Assembly (NCBI GenBank): GCA_017987575.1
Contig: JAGNTK010000002.1
Span: forward strand, 1 to 64,000
Origin: Novosphingobium sp.
GTDB taxonomy: Bacteria; Pseudomonadota; Alphaproteobacteria; Sphingomonadales; Sphingomonadaceae
Direction: 5' to 3'
Length of the DNA stretch: 64,000 nucleotides
A model generated the notes under the pieces. The model saw only the letters and a program-made list of their open reading frames with translations. It had not been told where the DNA came from and did not search any database. The translations under genes and the position numbers were made by a program. How positions within the stretch are numbered: the stretch's first letter is position 1; each line of letters begins with the position of its first letter. Below are positions 8,636-17,190 of this stretch, piece by piece.

Positions 8636-9366
8636 TCGTCCGCAGGCTCGCCTTTCTGGCCCTTATCGGGGCACTGGTCGGCTGTCAGGTGGCGGACAAG
8701 GATCCCGGGCGGGCTGAGGGGGCAGAGAATTTCCCTAAGCCCTATCGGCCAGTTTCGGCCATCACCAGCAACGAATTCTCCAACGAAGATCAACGCGACA
8801 ATCTGGGCGAAGCAAAAGTCGTGATGGATTTGGCGCAGATTGGTGAGGGCACCACGGTGGCCGATATCGGCGCGGGTGAGGGCTATTACACCATTCGGCT
8901 GGCCGAACGGGTTGGATCCAAGGGCCGGGTTCTGGCGCAGGATATCGATGCCAAGGCAGTCCAGCGGTTGGGCCAGCGGGTAGAGCGTGAACGGCTCGAC
9001 AATGTGTCAATCAAATTGGGCGCAGAGGCCAATCCGCGGCTGCCAGACAACAGCTTTGACCGGATATTCATGGTCCACATGTACCACGAAGTGACCGAGC
9101 CCTATGCCTTTTTGTGGCATCTGCGCCCCGCACTCAAGCCGGGCGGGCAAGTGGTGGTTGTCGATATTGATCGAGCCACCGATCAGCATGGCATCCCGCC
9201 AGACCTGCTTTTCTGCGAGTTCGCCGCTCTGGGCTTTCGTCTGGTCGAATTTGTCCGTAAGCCGGAATTGAACGGCTATTATGCGTCGTTCGAGGCGCAG
9301 GGGTCGCGCCCGGAAGCAAAAGACATCAAGCCGTGCAACACGGCGAATGGAAAGACGGGGACGTAA
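8632..9366 (+). CDS. Lipoprotein-type SAM-dependent methyltransferase
   Basis: A class I Rossmann methyltransferase fold: motif I VADIGAGEGYYTIRLAE, a post-I acidic residue in VLAQDID, NPRLPDNSFDRIFMVHMYHE, and LKPGGQVVVVDID. It is preceded by MIVRRLAFLALIGALVGC, a signal with lipobox LVGC, so the mature protein should be lipid-anchored outside the cytoplasm, where SAM is not expected. Substrate unknown; exported methyltransferases of this kind (COG4798-like) exist in proteobacteria. It starts at TTG 8632, overlapping the prfB stop, with GGAGG at 8620-8624. Its TAA overlaps the next ATG, so the genes from prfB on are probably translationally coupled. 244 aa. Confidence 0.82.
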   Translation: MIVRRLAFLALIGALVGCQVADKDPGRAEGAENFPKPYRPVSAITSNEFSNEDQRDNLGEAKVVMDLAQIGEGTTVADIGAGEGYYTIRLAERVGSKGRVLAQDIDAKAVQRLGQRVERERLDNVSIKLGAEANPRLPDNSFDRIFMVHMYHEVTEPYAFLWHLRPALKPGGQVVVVDIDRATDQHGIPPDLLFCEFAALGFRLVEFVRKPELNGYYASFEAQGSRPEAKDIKPCNTANGKTGT

Positions 9367-10772
9367 TGGGGTTCAAGGGGCTCAAGCCTATTGTGTATGG
9401 CGGCCGCGAGGTTTGGCCGCTGGTTGAAGGTGGCAAAGGGGTTGCCGTTTCCAACCACGCCAGTTCAGGTGCATGGGCCGCAGCCGGGGGCATCGGCACG
9501 GTCAGCGCGGTTAACGCCGATTTTTATGACGGCAATGGCGAGCGGGTCCATCAGGTCTACAACGGCGCGACTCGGCTGGAGCGGCACAACGAGTTGATCC
9601 AGTACGGCATCACCGGTGCGGTTGAGCAGGTTCGCCGCGCGCATGATATCGCTGGCGGCAAGGGTGCGATCAACATCAACTTGCTGTGGGAAATGGGCGG
9701 CGCGCAGGAAGTCCTGGAAGGCGTACTCGAACGGACCCAAGGCCTGGTTACCGGTGTTACCTGCGGGGCAGGGATGCCCTACAAGCTCTCGGAAATCGCT
9801 GCGCGTCACAACGTCAATTACCTGCCAATCATCAGCTCCGCACGGGCATTTCGTGCGCTGTGGAAACGGGCCTATTCCAAATATGCCGATCTGATGGGCG
9901 CGGTGGTTTATGAAGATCCGTGGTTGGCGGGTGGCCACAACGGACTGTCTAACGCCGAAGACCCCAAGGTGCCGCAGGATCCCTACCCCCGCGTCAAGGC
10001 GCTGCGCGATACAATGCGCGCTGAAGGAATCGCCGATTCCGTGCCGATCGTGATGGCTGGTGGGGTTTGGTATTTGCGCGATTGGGAAGATTGGCTCGAC
10101 AATCCGGAGCTTGGCCAGATCGTGTTCCAATACGGCACCCGGCCGCTGCTGACGCAGGAAAGCCCCATTCCGCAAGCGTGGAAGGACCATCTTCGCACGC
10201 TGAATGAAGGCGATATCCTGCTTCACCGGTTCTCGCCGACCGGCTTTTACAGCTCAGCAGTGCGCAACCCGTTCATCCGCAACCTCGAAGCGCGCAGCGC
10301 GCGACAGATTCCCTATTCCAAGGTTGAGGCCGGTGAGCATACCGCCCGGCTCGACGTTGGTGTCGGCAACAAGAACTTCTGGGTTGCGCCCGAAGATCTG
10401 GTGCGTGCCCGCGGCTGGGTTGCTGAGGGCTATACCGAAGGTTTGCGCACGCCTGACGATACCATCGTGTTCGTCGATCAGCCGGAACGCGGCGTGATCC
10501 AGAAAGATCAAAAGGACTGCATGGGCTGCCTCTCGCACTGCGGGTTCTCAGCCTGGAAGGACCACGACGATTACACCACCGGCTACTTGGCCGATCCGCG
10601 CAGTTTCTGCATTCAGAAGACACTGAAAGCGATCGTGCATGGCGAGGACATCGACCAGAACCTGATGTTTGCTGGCCACGCCGCCTTCAATTTCAAGACC
10701 GACCCGTTTTACTCAAACAACTTCACCCCCACGGTGAAGCAGTTGGTCGACCGGATTTTGACTGGAGATTGA
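9366..10772 (+). CDS. Nitronate monooxygenase-like flavin oxidoreductase with Cys-rich tail
   Basis: A TIM-barrel FMN enzyme of the nitronate monooxygenase/YrpB/FabK superfamily: GKGVAVSNHASSGAWAAAGG near the N-terminus, INLLWEMGG, VVYEDPWLAGGHNGLS with the conserved GGH, and VPIVMAGGVW. At 468 aa it is longer than typical enzymes of about 330-370 aa. The extra C-terminal part contains CMGCLSHCGF and a further Cys in RSFCIQKTLK, a spacing that could bind an iron-sulfur cluster (inference). It starts at ATG 9366, sharing one base with the preceding TAA. True substrate unknown; 'nitronate monooxygenase' is a family label. Confidence 0.85.
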   Translation: MGFKGLKPIVYGGREVWPLVEGGKGVAVSNHASSGAWAAAGGIGTVSAVNADFYDGNGERVHQVYNGATRLERHNELIQYGITGAVEQVRRAHDIAGGKGAININLLWEMGGAQEVLEGVLERTQGLVTGVTCGAGMPYKLSEIAARHNVNYLPIISSARAFRALWKRAYSKYADLMGAVVYEDPWLAGGHNGLSNAEDPKVPQDPYPRVKALRDTMRAEGIADSVPIVMAGGVWYLRDWEDWLDNPELGQIVFQYGTRPLLTQESPIPQAWKDHLRTLNEGDILLHRFSPTGFYSSAVRNPFIRNLEARSARQIPYSKVEAGEHTARLDVGVGNKNFWVAPEDLVRARGWVAEGYTEGLRTPDDTIVFVDQPERGVIQKDQKDCMGCLSHCGFSAWKDHDDYTTGYLADPRSFCIQKTLKAIVHGEDIDQNLMFAGHAAFNFKTDPFYSNNFTPTVKQLVDRILTGD

Positions 10773-11476
10773 TGGCAACCGGCGCGGAAAGTCGCCCGCC
10801 ATCGCTGCGGTTGTGGGCGGGTGAAGGACTGGAAGTTCCCAAACTGCTAGTCAGCCCGTTTCAGCGAGCGGTGGCAATCCCGCCGGGGCGGGGGCAGCCC
10901 GTGTTGGTTTATCCAGGGTACTTGACCACTGACACATCGTCACTGCGGTTGCGGCGGTCACTAAGTGCAGCAGGTTACCGTGCGAACGGCTGGCAGCTTG
11001 GACGAAATCGTGGCGCACGCGCCGATCTGCTTGATCAACTCGGCGATGGCTTGCTGGCAGTGGCGCGATCCAGCGGAGCGAAAGTGGCGCTGATCGGTTG
11101 GAGCCTGGGCGGGATATATGCCCGCGAGGTCGCGAAGCGGCATCCAGAGCATATCAACCTTGTGATGACGCTGGGCAGTCCGTTCTCTGGCGATCTTCGC
11201 GCCAACAACGCCTGGCGGGTCTATGAATGGCTCAACGATCACAAGGTTGATCGGCCCCCGTTGGAGATCGACATTGCAGCCAAGCCGCCGGTCCGGACGC
11301 TTGCTGTGTGGTCATCGGTAGATGGGATTGTGGCCCCGGCTGCGGCGCGCGGTGAGGCTTGGGAGAGTGACCGACAAATAGAAGTGCCGATCCGCCACCT
11401 GTCACTGGCCCGCCAGCGCAAAGGGATCGAACTGATCGGTCAATTGTTGGCCGAAGAGCTTAGTTCGGCGGCGTGA
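10772..11476 (+). CDS. Alpha/beta hydrolase (PGAP1/lipase-like)
   Basis: A single alpha/beta-hydrolase domain of 234 aa. VLVYPGYLTTD forms the oxyanion region, VALIGWSLGGIYAREVAK contains the nucleophile elbow G-W-S-L-G, an Asp lies in VWSSVDGIVAP, and a late His in VPIRHLSLA, so a full Ser-Asp-His triad is plausible. There is no signal peptide. The ATG at 10772 overlaps the previous gene's TGA (a TTG at 10769 is the alternative). The 3' end overlaps the convergent DUF805 gene by 17 bp. Substrate unknown; an esterase or lipase acting on lipid is likely. Confidence 0.82.
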   Translation: MATGAESRPPSLRLWAGEGLEVPKLLVSPFQRAVAIPPGRGQPVLVYPGYLTTDTSSLRLRRSLSAAGYRANGWQLGRNRGARADLLDQLGDGLLAVARSSGAKVALIGWSLGGIYAREVAKRHPEHINLVMTLGSPFSGDLRANNAWRVYEWLNDHKVDRPPLEIDIAAKPPVRTLAVWSSVDGIVAPAAARGEAWESDRQIEVPIRHLSLARQRKGIELIGQLLAEELSSAA

Positions 11477-11975
11477 CCGCTCGTCTGCGCGGATCCTCGC
11501 CAAAACGATTGGGGCCGATAGTGCCGGGCAACAGGTAGAAGACCAGTACGGCAATCGTGCAAGCCTGCACGGGCCAGAATGCAAGATAGGTATTCTGGTC
11601 GAAGGCGATCCGTCCTTCGGTACCGCCAAGCAATGAGGCAAGACTGCTGACGGCCAGATAGAGCGTTGGTGGAACCAGCAGCAGCGCCAGCTTTCCGGTT
11701 CGACCTTGATCGTGCAGCCTTCGGACCAACAAGGCCGGAAACGGCAGGAAGATCAAGCAATTGAGAGCATAGATAATCTGAGTGTTGAGCTCGGGAGTCA
11801 CGAAAAACGATGCCGTGAACACACCTATCAAACCAGCGAGCAGGCTGAAGAAATAGTACCCAAATAGCTCCCTATGGCCGGAGCGACCGTAAAATGTGAG
11901 CGTTTGTTTGACCGCCTTGAGCGCGCTCTGAATGTAGCCAGGGTCGTCTTTGGCGGTCAAAGCTTCAGGCCTCAA
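11460..11975 (-). CDS. DUF805 family membrane protein
   Basis: Small integral membrane protein, 171 aa, with about four hydrophobic segments. DUF805 hallmarks are visible: FYGRSGHRELFGYYFF at the start of the domain, LVRRLHDQGRTG in the middle and GTIGPNRFGEDPR at the C-terminus. Function unknown. It appears to start at TTG 11975, overlapping the TGA of the upstream ammonium transporter (TTGA), so it is probably translated by coupling from amtB. The first about 27 residues before the domain are uncharacterised. Confidence 0.85.
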   Translation of the reverse strand: MRPEALTAKDDPGYIQSALKAVKQTLTFYGRSGHRELFGYYFFSLLAGLIGVFTASFFVTPELNTQIIYALNCLIFLPFPALLVRRLHDQGRTGKLALLLVPPTLYLAVSSLASLLGGTEGRIAFDQNTYLAFWPVQACTIAVLVFYLLPGTIGPNRFGEDPRRRAVTPPN

Positions 11976-13300
11976 TCCAGCTCCCAGGCCCGTTCGCCGT
12001 GGCTGGCAAGATCGAGTCCTTCGCGTTCGTCATCCTCGCTCACCCGCATCGGCACGATCAGGCTGACCAAGAGTGCGATCAGCACGGTAGCCAGCGCTGA
12101 CCATAGCGCGACCGAGAAGATACCGACGGCCTGCGCGGCAAACTGGCTTAGCATGGAAGAGCCTTCGTCATAACCGATGCCGCCGAGCACATCAGCGTCG
12201 AGGAATACGGCCAATAGCAGCGCCCCGGTCATTCCACCGATCCCGTGGACCGCAAAAACGTCAAGCGAATCGTCGATTTCCAGCTTCTTCTTGACCAGTT
12301 GGATCATCGGGAAACAGGCCAGCGCGCCAAGCGCCCCGATCAGGATCGCTGCGCCGGGTGAAACAAACCCTGCAGCCGGTGTGATCGTCGCGAGACCGGC
12401 CACTGCACCAGTGGCAAAACCAACACTGGTTGCCTTGCCGACCTTGATCCGCTCGATCAGTATCCACACCAGCGCGGCCATACTGGCCCCAAGGTGCGTG
12501 TTGATGATCGCGCTGGCGGCATCGTCGTTTGCGGCCAAAGCCGATCCACCATTGAAACCAAACCAGCCGACCCACAGCAGCGCTGCCCCAGCCATGGTCA
12601 GTGAGGGGCTATGTGGCAGCATCAGCGTCTTGGGAAAACCCTGACGCTTGCCCAGCAGCGCGGCAGCGACCAGCGCGGAAACGCCCGCAGTGGTGTGAAC
12701 CACGATCCCGCCAGCGAAATCCTTGGTCCCCATGGCAGAGAGCCAACCGCCGCCCCAGACCCAATGCGTCACCGGGACGTAGACGACCAGAACCCAAAGC
12801 GCGCAGAACCCGACTACCCAGCCGAACCGGGCCCGATCGACCCAGGCGCCAACCATCAACGCAGGAGTGATCGCGGCAAACGTCATCTGAAACAGGGCGT
12901 TGGTTCGCACTGATATGTCCGTTTCTCCGTGCAGAACGTTGACCGAATTATTGAGCATGGCGAGATCCAGATTGCCGATCCAGCCAGTGGAGCCCTCGCC
13001 AAAAGCCAGACTGTAGCCGACCATGATCCACAGTACCGATGCCACCGCCACAATCGCGCCGACCTGAACCATGACCGAGAGGAAGTTCTTGGCCCGAACC
13101 AGCCCGCCGTAGAACAGCGTCAGCCCCGGCATCGCCATCAACATCACCAAGGCTGCGGAGACCAAAACCCAGGCCGTATCGCCGCTGTTGAGCATGCCTG
13201 CGGCCAATTCTGGCGAGGCATCGGTGGCGGGCTGAGCCCAGGCGGCGACCGGCGTCAAGGCGGCTGCGGCGGCTAGGCAAATGGCGTTAAACGTGCGCAT
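11972..13300 (-). CDS. amtB: Ammonium transporter
   Basis: Ammonium/ammonia channel of the Amt/Rh family, 442 aa, with a cleavable signal (..AAWAQPATD) and about 11 membrane segments. The twin pore histidines are present in DFAGGIVVHTTAG and LDVFAVHGIGG. The external aromatic gate and signature are seen in MPGLTLFYGGLVRAKN. The partner PII gene glnK, usually next to amtB, is not found on either side; instead DUF805 follows. Expression is normally nitrogen-controlled through sigma-54/NtrC, but I found no acceptable sigma-54 site in the 120 bp upstream. Confidence 0.95.
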   Translation of the reverse strand: MRTFNAICLAAAAALTPVAAWAQPATDASPELAAGMLNSGDTAWVLVSAALVMLMAMPGLTLFYGGLVRAKNFLSVMVQVGAIVAVASVLWIMVGYSLAFGEGSTGWIGNLDLAMLNNSVNVLHGETDISVRTNALFQMTFAAITPALMVGAWVDRARFGWVVGFCALWVLVVYVPVTHWVWGGGWLSAMGTKDFAGGIVVHTTAGVSALVAAALLGKRQGFPKTLMLPHSPSLTMAGAALLWVGWFGFNGGSALAANDDAASAIINTHLGASMAALVWILIERIKVGKATSVGFATGAVAGLATITPAAGFVSPGAAILIGALGALACFPMIQLVKKKLEIDDSLDVFAVHGIGGMTGALLLAVFLDADVLGGIGYDEGSSMLSQFAAQAVGIFSVALWSALATVLIALLVSLIVPMRVSEDDEREGLDLASHGERAWELD

Positions 13301-13422
13301 CGGATGCTCCCCCTCGTGGCACCTGATCTGCGGCGCTCACGATTCTTTACGAGCGGGGGCTTAATGCAAGGTTTGTATAGCTGGCAAGCAGCGCGCTTTG
13401 CCAATATTGCGCGAGTTAGGCC

Positions 13423-14442
13423 TTATGCCCAGCCTTCCAGCACCTGATCGGGAGGGCGGTGCCCATCGACCCAGAAGCGGATGTTGGCGATAACCTTTTC
13501 ACCAGCATGGGCACGGCCTTCGATCGTCGCGCTGCCCAGATGGGGCAAGGTGATAACATTGGGCAAGGCAATCAGCCGCGGATCGACCTGCGGTTCACGC
13601 GCGAACACATCCAGACCTGCTCCGGCGATCTGACCGTTCTGCAGCGCTGCAATCAAAGCTTCCTCGTCAACCAGATCTCCGCGTGCGGTGTTGATCAGGT
13701 AGGATGCTGGCTTCATGGCTGCGAGCCGCGCGGCATCCACCATATGGTGCGTTTCCGCCCCGGCGGGGCAGTGCAGGGTCAGCACGTCAGCTTCGGCAAA
13801 CAGGCGGTCAAGGTCTGGCTCGTAACGCACACCAAACATCGTTTCCATGCTGGGCGGTAGCTGGTGACGGTTGTGATAGACCACATCCATCCCGAACGCG
13901 CGGGCTCGGTGGGCCACCGCCTGACCAATTCGGCCCATGCCCACGATCCCCAGCCGCTTGCCGCCGACGCAATGGCCAAGCATCGCCGTTGGGGCCCAGC
14001 CGGTCCATTTGCCGTCGCGGACCAGGCGGCTGCCTTCGCCCAGACGGCGGGGGACCGACAGGATCAGCATCATGGTGAGGTCAGCGGTATCGTCGGTGAA
14101 AACCCCGGGGGTATTGGTCACGATAACCTTGCGGCTGCGCGCGGCGGCCAGATCGATGTGTTCGATCCCCGCGCCGAAGTTGGCAATCAGGCCAAGTCTT
14201 CCGCCCGCTGCTTCAAGCATTCCTGCATCAATCCGGTCGGTTACCGTGGGAACAAGAACGTCGGAATTGGCCATCGCCGCGATCATTTCGTCGCGGGTCA
14301 GTGGGCGGTCCTCAACATTCAGGACCACATCGAACAGCTCTGCCATTCGGGCTTCGACCGAGGGCAGCAAATGCCGGGTCACATGAACGCGTGGCTTGCC
14401 TTTGATCCGGCGGGTCAGCTTGGTGTCGGTTACAACGGTCAT
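13423..14442 (-). CDS. D-2-hydroxyacid dehydrogenase (glyoxylate/hydroxypyruvate reductase type)
   Basis: NAD(P)-dependent reductase of 2-oxo acids, 339 aa. The dinucleotide-binding LGIVGMGRIGQAVAHRAR is followed by the catalytic Arg in INTARGDLVDEEAL, Glu in LDVFAREPQVDP and His in TLPHLGSATIEGR, the Arg-Glu-His triad of the family. The start is ATG 14442; a TTG two codons earlier is possible. Substrate cannot be fixed from sequence; glyoxylate, hydroxypyruvate and related acids are usual. It lies upstream of amtB on the same strand but 122 bp away. Confidence 0.9.
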   Translation of the reverse strand: MTVVTDTKLTRRIKGKPRVHVTRHLLPSVEARMAELFDVVLNVEDRPLTRDEMIAAMANSDVLVPTVTDRIDAGMLEAAGGRLGLIANFGAGIEHIDLAAARSRKVIVTNTPGVFTDDTADLTMMLILSVPRRLGEGSRLVRDGKWTGWAPTAMLGHCVGGKRLGIVGMGRIGQAVAHRARAFGMDVVYHNRHQLPPSMETMFGVRYEPDLDRLFAEADVLTLHCPAGAETHHMVDAARLAAMKPASYLINTARGDLVDEEALIAALQNGQIAGAGLDVFAREPQVDPRLIALPNVITLPHLGSATIEGRAHAGEKVIANIRFWVDGHRPPDQVLEGWA

Positions 14443-14520
14443 GGGCAAATCGCTAGGCCGGGGCGGGGCAAGTGGTCAAGCGGCTTGAAGCGGATTGGCC
14501 AAGCGCGCTATCAGCGACTC

Positions 14521-14994
14521 ATGATCATGACCCGCCGCCTGTTTCCCGTCCTTGCTTTTCTTTCGCTCACCGTTCCTGCTTTGGCGCAGGATGCTGCCAA
14601 AACTCCTTACTGGGCCTCAGTCCGTTCTGAAGAAGTCAACATGCGGGTTGGCCCTGGCGAAGATTACCGGATCGTCTGGGTCTACAAACGGCCCTTGCTG
14701 CCACTCAAAGTGCTGCGCATGAAGGAGGGCTGGCGCTATGTCCAGGATCCGGGCGGTGCCAGGGGCTGGGTGCTGGGCAGCTTGCTGGCCCGTAAGCGTG
14801 GCGGCTATATTCAGGGTAAGGAACCGGCCGAAATGCGTGAAGGCGCGGGCGCTGGGTCTAAATTGCTGTGGCGATTGGCCCCCGGCGTGATCGGCGAACT
14901 GGGCGATTGCAAAAACGGCTGGTGCGGCTTTGCCGTTGGTCCACGCAAGGGCTTTGTGCCGCAAGAGCGAATCTGGGGGGCAGGGGAGCCCTAA
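14521..14994 (+). CDS. Exported SH3-domain protein
   Basis: 157 aa with a signal peptide (RRLFPVLAFLSLTVPALAQDA) and two consecutive bacterial SH3-like units: residues about 30-90 (SVRSEEVNMRVGPGEDYRIV .. GWVLGSLLA) and about 95-155 (AEMREGAGAGSKLLWRLAPG .. GFVPQERIWG). Such proteins bind cell-wall or protein ligands in the periplasm; the ligand is unknown. Start candidates are ATG 14521 and ATG 14527, and no strong ribosome-binding site separates them. Divergent from the 2-hydroxyacid dehydrogenase (78 bp between starts). Confidence 0.85.
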   Translation: MIMTRRLFPVLAFLSLTVPALAQDAAKTPYWASVRSEEVNMRVGPGEDYRIVWVYKRPLLPLKVLRMKEGWRYVQDPGGARGWVLGSLLARKRGGYIQGKEPAEMREGAGAGSKLLWRLAPGVIGELGDCKNGWCGFAVGPRKGFVPQERIWGAGEP

Positions 14995-15004
14995 GGCTCC
15001 CCTG
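14981..15004. terminator. Hairpin enclosing the SH3 gene's stop codon
   Basis: A perfect 10-bp stem CAGGGGAGCC (14981-14990) / GGCTCCCCTG (14995-15004) with loop CTAA, which holds the stop codon of the SH3-domain gene. It sits between two convergent genes. There is no T-run on either side, so it is a weak or factor-assisted terminator, or an mRNA 3'-end stabiliser. Confidence 0.55.
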
Positions 15005-15013
15005 GTAACCCGT

Positions 15014-15418
15014 TCACTTTGCTTTCGGGCGAACCGTTACGACCACGCCCTTGGCATCGGTCGCGGTGAAGCTGCCATCAGCTGCGGGCGCGCTATCAGT
15101 GAAGCATTCTTCAGGCGCTTTGCCTGATGGATCAAAGCAGGTTTTTCCGTCGACCAGCTTGACGATCCCGGCGACGCGGCCTGCGCCAGCCATTTGCTCT
15201 GCATAGGTTCCGTCAGCATTGATGGTGGTGGTGCCTTGCACCTTGCCAGTCGCATCAAGCACTTCGTAGGTTCCCGCGGGTGGCAAAGCCGCAACTGCTG
15301 CGTCGGTGGCGACAGCCGCTTCAGTGATGTCTGCAACAGGGGCTTCATCCTTTTTGCCGCATGCCGACAGGGCAAGGGCGATGGACGCGGTAAGTGCTAT
15401 TCGGCCAATGGAACGCAT
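15014..15418 (-). CDS. Small predicted lipoprotein
   Basis: 134 aa. The signal MRSIGRIALTASIALALSAC has lipobox LSAC, so Cys-20 should be lipidated. The mature part is Ala-rich, followed by a small beta-rich region (GTYEVLDATGKVQGTTTINA, then VVVTVRPKAK) and two Cys that could form a disulfide (KTCFD and EECFT). Function not recognised; similar short lipoproteins are common in sphingomonads. GGAGAG precedes the ATG. Confidence 0.75.
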   Translation of the reverse strand: MRSIGRIALTASIALALSACGKKDEAPVADITEAAVATDAAVAALPPAGTYEVLDATGKVQGTTTINADGTYAEQMAGAGRVAGIVKLVDGKTCFDPSGKAPEECFTDSAPAADGSFTATDAKGVVVTVRPKAK

Positions 15419-15520
15419 CGGGACTCTCCTGCAAGGTCAAGAAGTCGTTGAATTTACTCTGACCGTCCAGATGCGCAAGCGTGAAGGGGAGCGCCGAGGC
15501 TCCCCCGCACGGTATGGGCG

Positions 15521-15772
15521 TTAGCGCCGGTGATGCTGACGGTGATATCGCCGCGCGTCGCGGTGCAGTTCACCTTTCGCGCGCTTCAGTTCGCGGCGTT
15601 CTTCGCGAACCCCGGCGCGGTCATGCTCGCGGCGTTCCTCGCGGACATCGCGGCGCTCTTCGTTGACGCGGTGGACATCGTGACGCAGTTCGGCGCGGGT
15701 GACGCGGGCTTGGGCTGCGGCGGGCAGGCTTAGGCCAGCGATCAGGGCAAGTGCAATCAGCTTGGTATTCAT
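15521..15772 (-). CDS. Small secreted highly charged protein (Arg/Glu/His-rich)
   Basis: 83 aa: signal peptide MNTKLIALALIAGLSLPAAA, then about 60 residues made almost entirely of Arg, Glu, His and Asp in short repeats (EERRDVREERREHDR.., REERRELKRAKGEL), ending HRQHHRR. It should form one long charged helix in the periplasm. The start at ATG 15772 has GGAGAA upstream and gives the signal peptide. No family assigned. The repetitive composition also produces long spurious open frames on the other strand. Confidence 0.7.
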   Translation of the reverse strand: MNTKLIALALIAGLSLPAAAQARVTRAELRHDVHRVNEERRDVREERREHDRAGVREERRELKRAKGELHRDARRYHRQHHRR

Positions 15773-15913
15773 GGCTATTCTCCCGATTGGAACGGAATGT
15801 GGCAAGGCGGTTTGTTCCTTGCCACGAGCCGAAAATTGGGCGGAAAAGCCTGAACGGCGGGAAAACCAGATGTAAGATTTTCCCGCCAGTTTGTCGCAAA
15901 TTGTCGTCTGAGC

Positions 15914-17110
15914 TCAGGCCAGTTCGATCGCGACGGCGGTTGCTTCGCCGCCGCCAATGCACAGACTGGCCACGCCCTTGGTCTTGCCATGACGCTGGAG
16001 CGCCGCGATCAGGGTGGTGATGATCCGCGCGCCCGATGCGCCGATCGGGTGGCCCAGCGCCGTCGCTCCGCCGTGGACGTTGATCTTGGCGTGATCGATG
16101 CCCAGATCGTGCATCGCGAACATTGCGACGCAGGCAAAAGCCTCGTTCACTTCAAACAGCTCGACATCAGCGAGCGTCCAGCCAGCCTTGTCGAGCACCT
16201 TGGTGATCGCGCCGACTGGAGCGACGGTGAAATCCTTGGGTTCCTGAGCATGGGCGGCGACTGCAACCACCGTGGCAACGGGCTTAAGCCCCTTGATGTC
16301 GGCAACGCTAGCGCGGGTCAGCACCAGCGCGGCGGCGCCATCCGAGATCGAACTGGAGGTTGCGGCGGTAATCGTGCCGTCCTTGGCGAAGGCCGGTTTC
16401 AGGGTCGGAATCTTGTCCGGGCGGCCTTTTCCGGGCTGCTCATCGGTATCGACCACCGTCTCACCAGCGCGGCTGACGACAGTCACTGGGGCGATTTCGT
16501 TCACAAAGGCGCCATCAGCGATGGCAACCTGCGCGCGGCGCAGAGATTCAATGGCATAGCCATCCTGCGCTTCACGCGTCAGTTGGTAGGCATCTGCGGT
16601 ATCCTGGGCAAATGTGCCCATCGCCCGGCCCGCCTCATAGGCGTCTTCCAGCCCATCAAGGAACATATGGTCATAGGCGGTGTCATGCCCAATCCGCGCG
16701 CCAGAGCGGTGCTTTTTGAGCAGGTAAGGCGCGTTGGTCATGCTTTCCATGCCGCCAGCCACAACCAGATCGATCGATCCGGCGGCGAGGGCCTCGGCCC
16801 CCATGATCAGCGTCTGCATTCCCGAACCGCAAACCTTGTTGACGGTAGTGGCCTGAACCGATTTGGGCAGGCCTGCCTTGATTGTGGCCTGGCGAGCGGG
16901 AGCTTGGCCGAGCCCTGCTGGCAGGACGCAGCCCATATAGACGCGTTCGATCTCTGCGCCGTTTACCCCTGCACGCTCGACCGCCGCGCGGATCGCGGTT
17001 GCTCCAAGGTCCGTTGCGCTGACATCGGCCAACGCACCTTGCATCCCGCCCATCGGCGTGCGGGCGTAAGAGAGAATGACGATCGGGTCCGAAGCGGAAA
17101 TCTGGGCCAT
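15914..17110 (-). CDS. Acetyl-CoA C-acetyltransferase (thiolase)
   Basis: Condenses two acetyl-CoA to acetoacetyl-CoA, or cleaves 3-ketoacyl-CoA, in fatty-acid or polyhydroxybutyrate metabolism. The active-site Cys is in VNKVCGSGMQ (about 90), the catalytic His in ALGHPIGASG, and the second Cys in SLCIGGGEATA. 398 aa, standard length; cytoplasmic. No phaB or CoA-transferase gene is adjacent, so the pathway is not fixed. A 9-bp hairpin lies in its leader at 17127-17152. Confidence 0.94.
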   Translation of the reverse strand: MAQISASDPIVILSYARTPMGGMQGALADVSATDLGATAIRAAVERAGVNGAEIERVYMGCVLPAGLGQAPARQATIKAGLPKSVQATTVNKVCGSGMQTLIMGAEALAAGSIDLVVAGGMESMTNAPYLLKKHRSGARIGHDTAYDHMFLDGLEDAYEAGRAMGTFAQDTADAYQLTREAQDGYAIESLRRAQVAIADGAFVNEIAPVTVVSRAGETVVDTDEQPGKGRPDKIPTLKPAFAKDGTITAATSSSISDGAAALVLTRASVADIKGLKPVATVVAVAAHAQEPKDFTVAPVGAITKVLDKAGWTLADVELFEVNEAFACVAMFAMHDLGIDHAKINVHGGATALGHPIGASGARIITTLIAALQRHGKTKGVASLCIGGGEATAVAIELA

Positions 17111-17126
17111 GGTGCGGATGCCTTTC

Positions 17127-17152
17127 GCGGGAGGAATAAGTTATCCTCCCGC
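17127..17152. other. 9-bp inverted repeat in the thiolase leader
   Basis: GCGGGAGGA (17127-17135) and TCCTCCCGC (17144-17152) form a perfect stem with an 8-nt loop, 17 bp upstream of the thiolase ATG and downstream of the YbjN-like gene on the same strand. There is no U-run after it. It could end the YbjN transcript weakly or act as a leader structure. Confidence 0.5.
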
Positions 17153-17190
17153 TTAATGCTGCAGTGCACCCATGGCAATCGTGCTAAGGC

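Noticed and set aside
13301..13422. Sigma-54 promoter for amtB
   Set aside because: The best candidate (TTGGCAAAGCGCGCTGC on the minus strand) has 11 rather than 10 bases between the GG and GC elements, and no NtrC site was seen.
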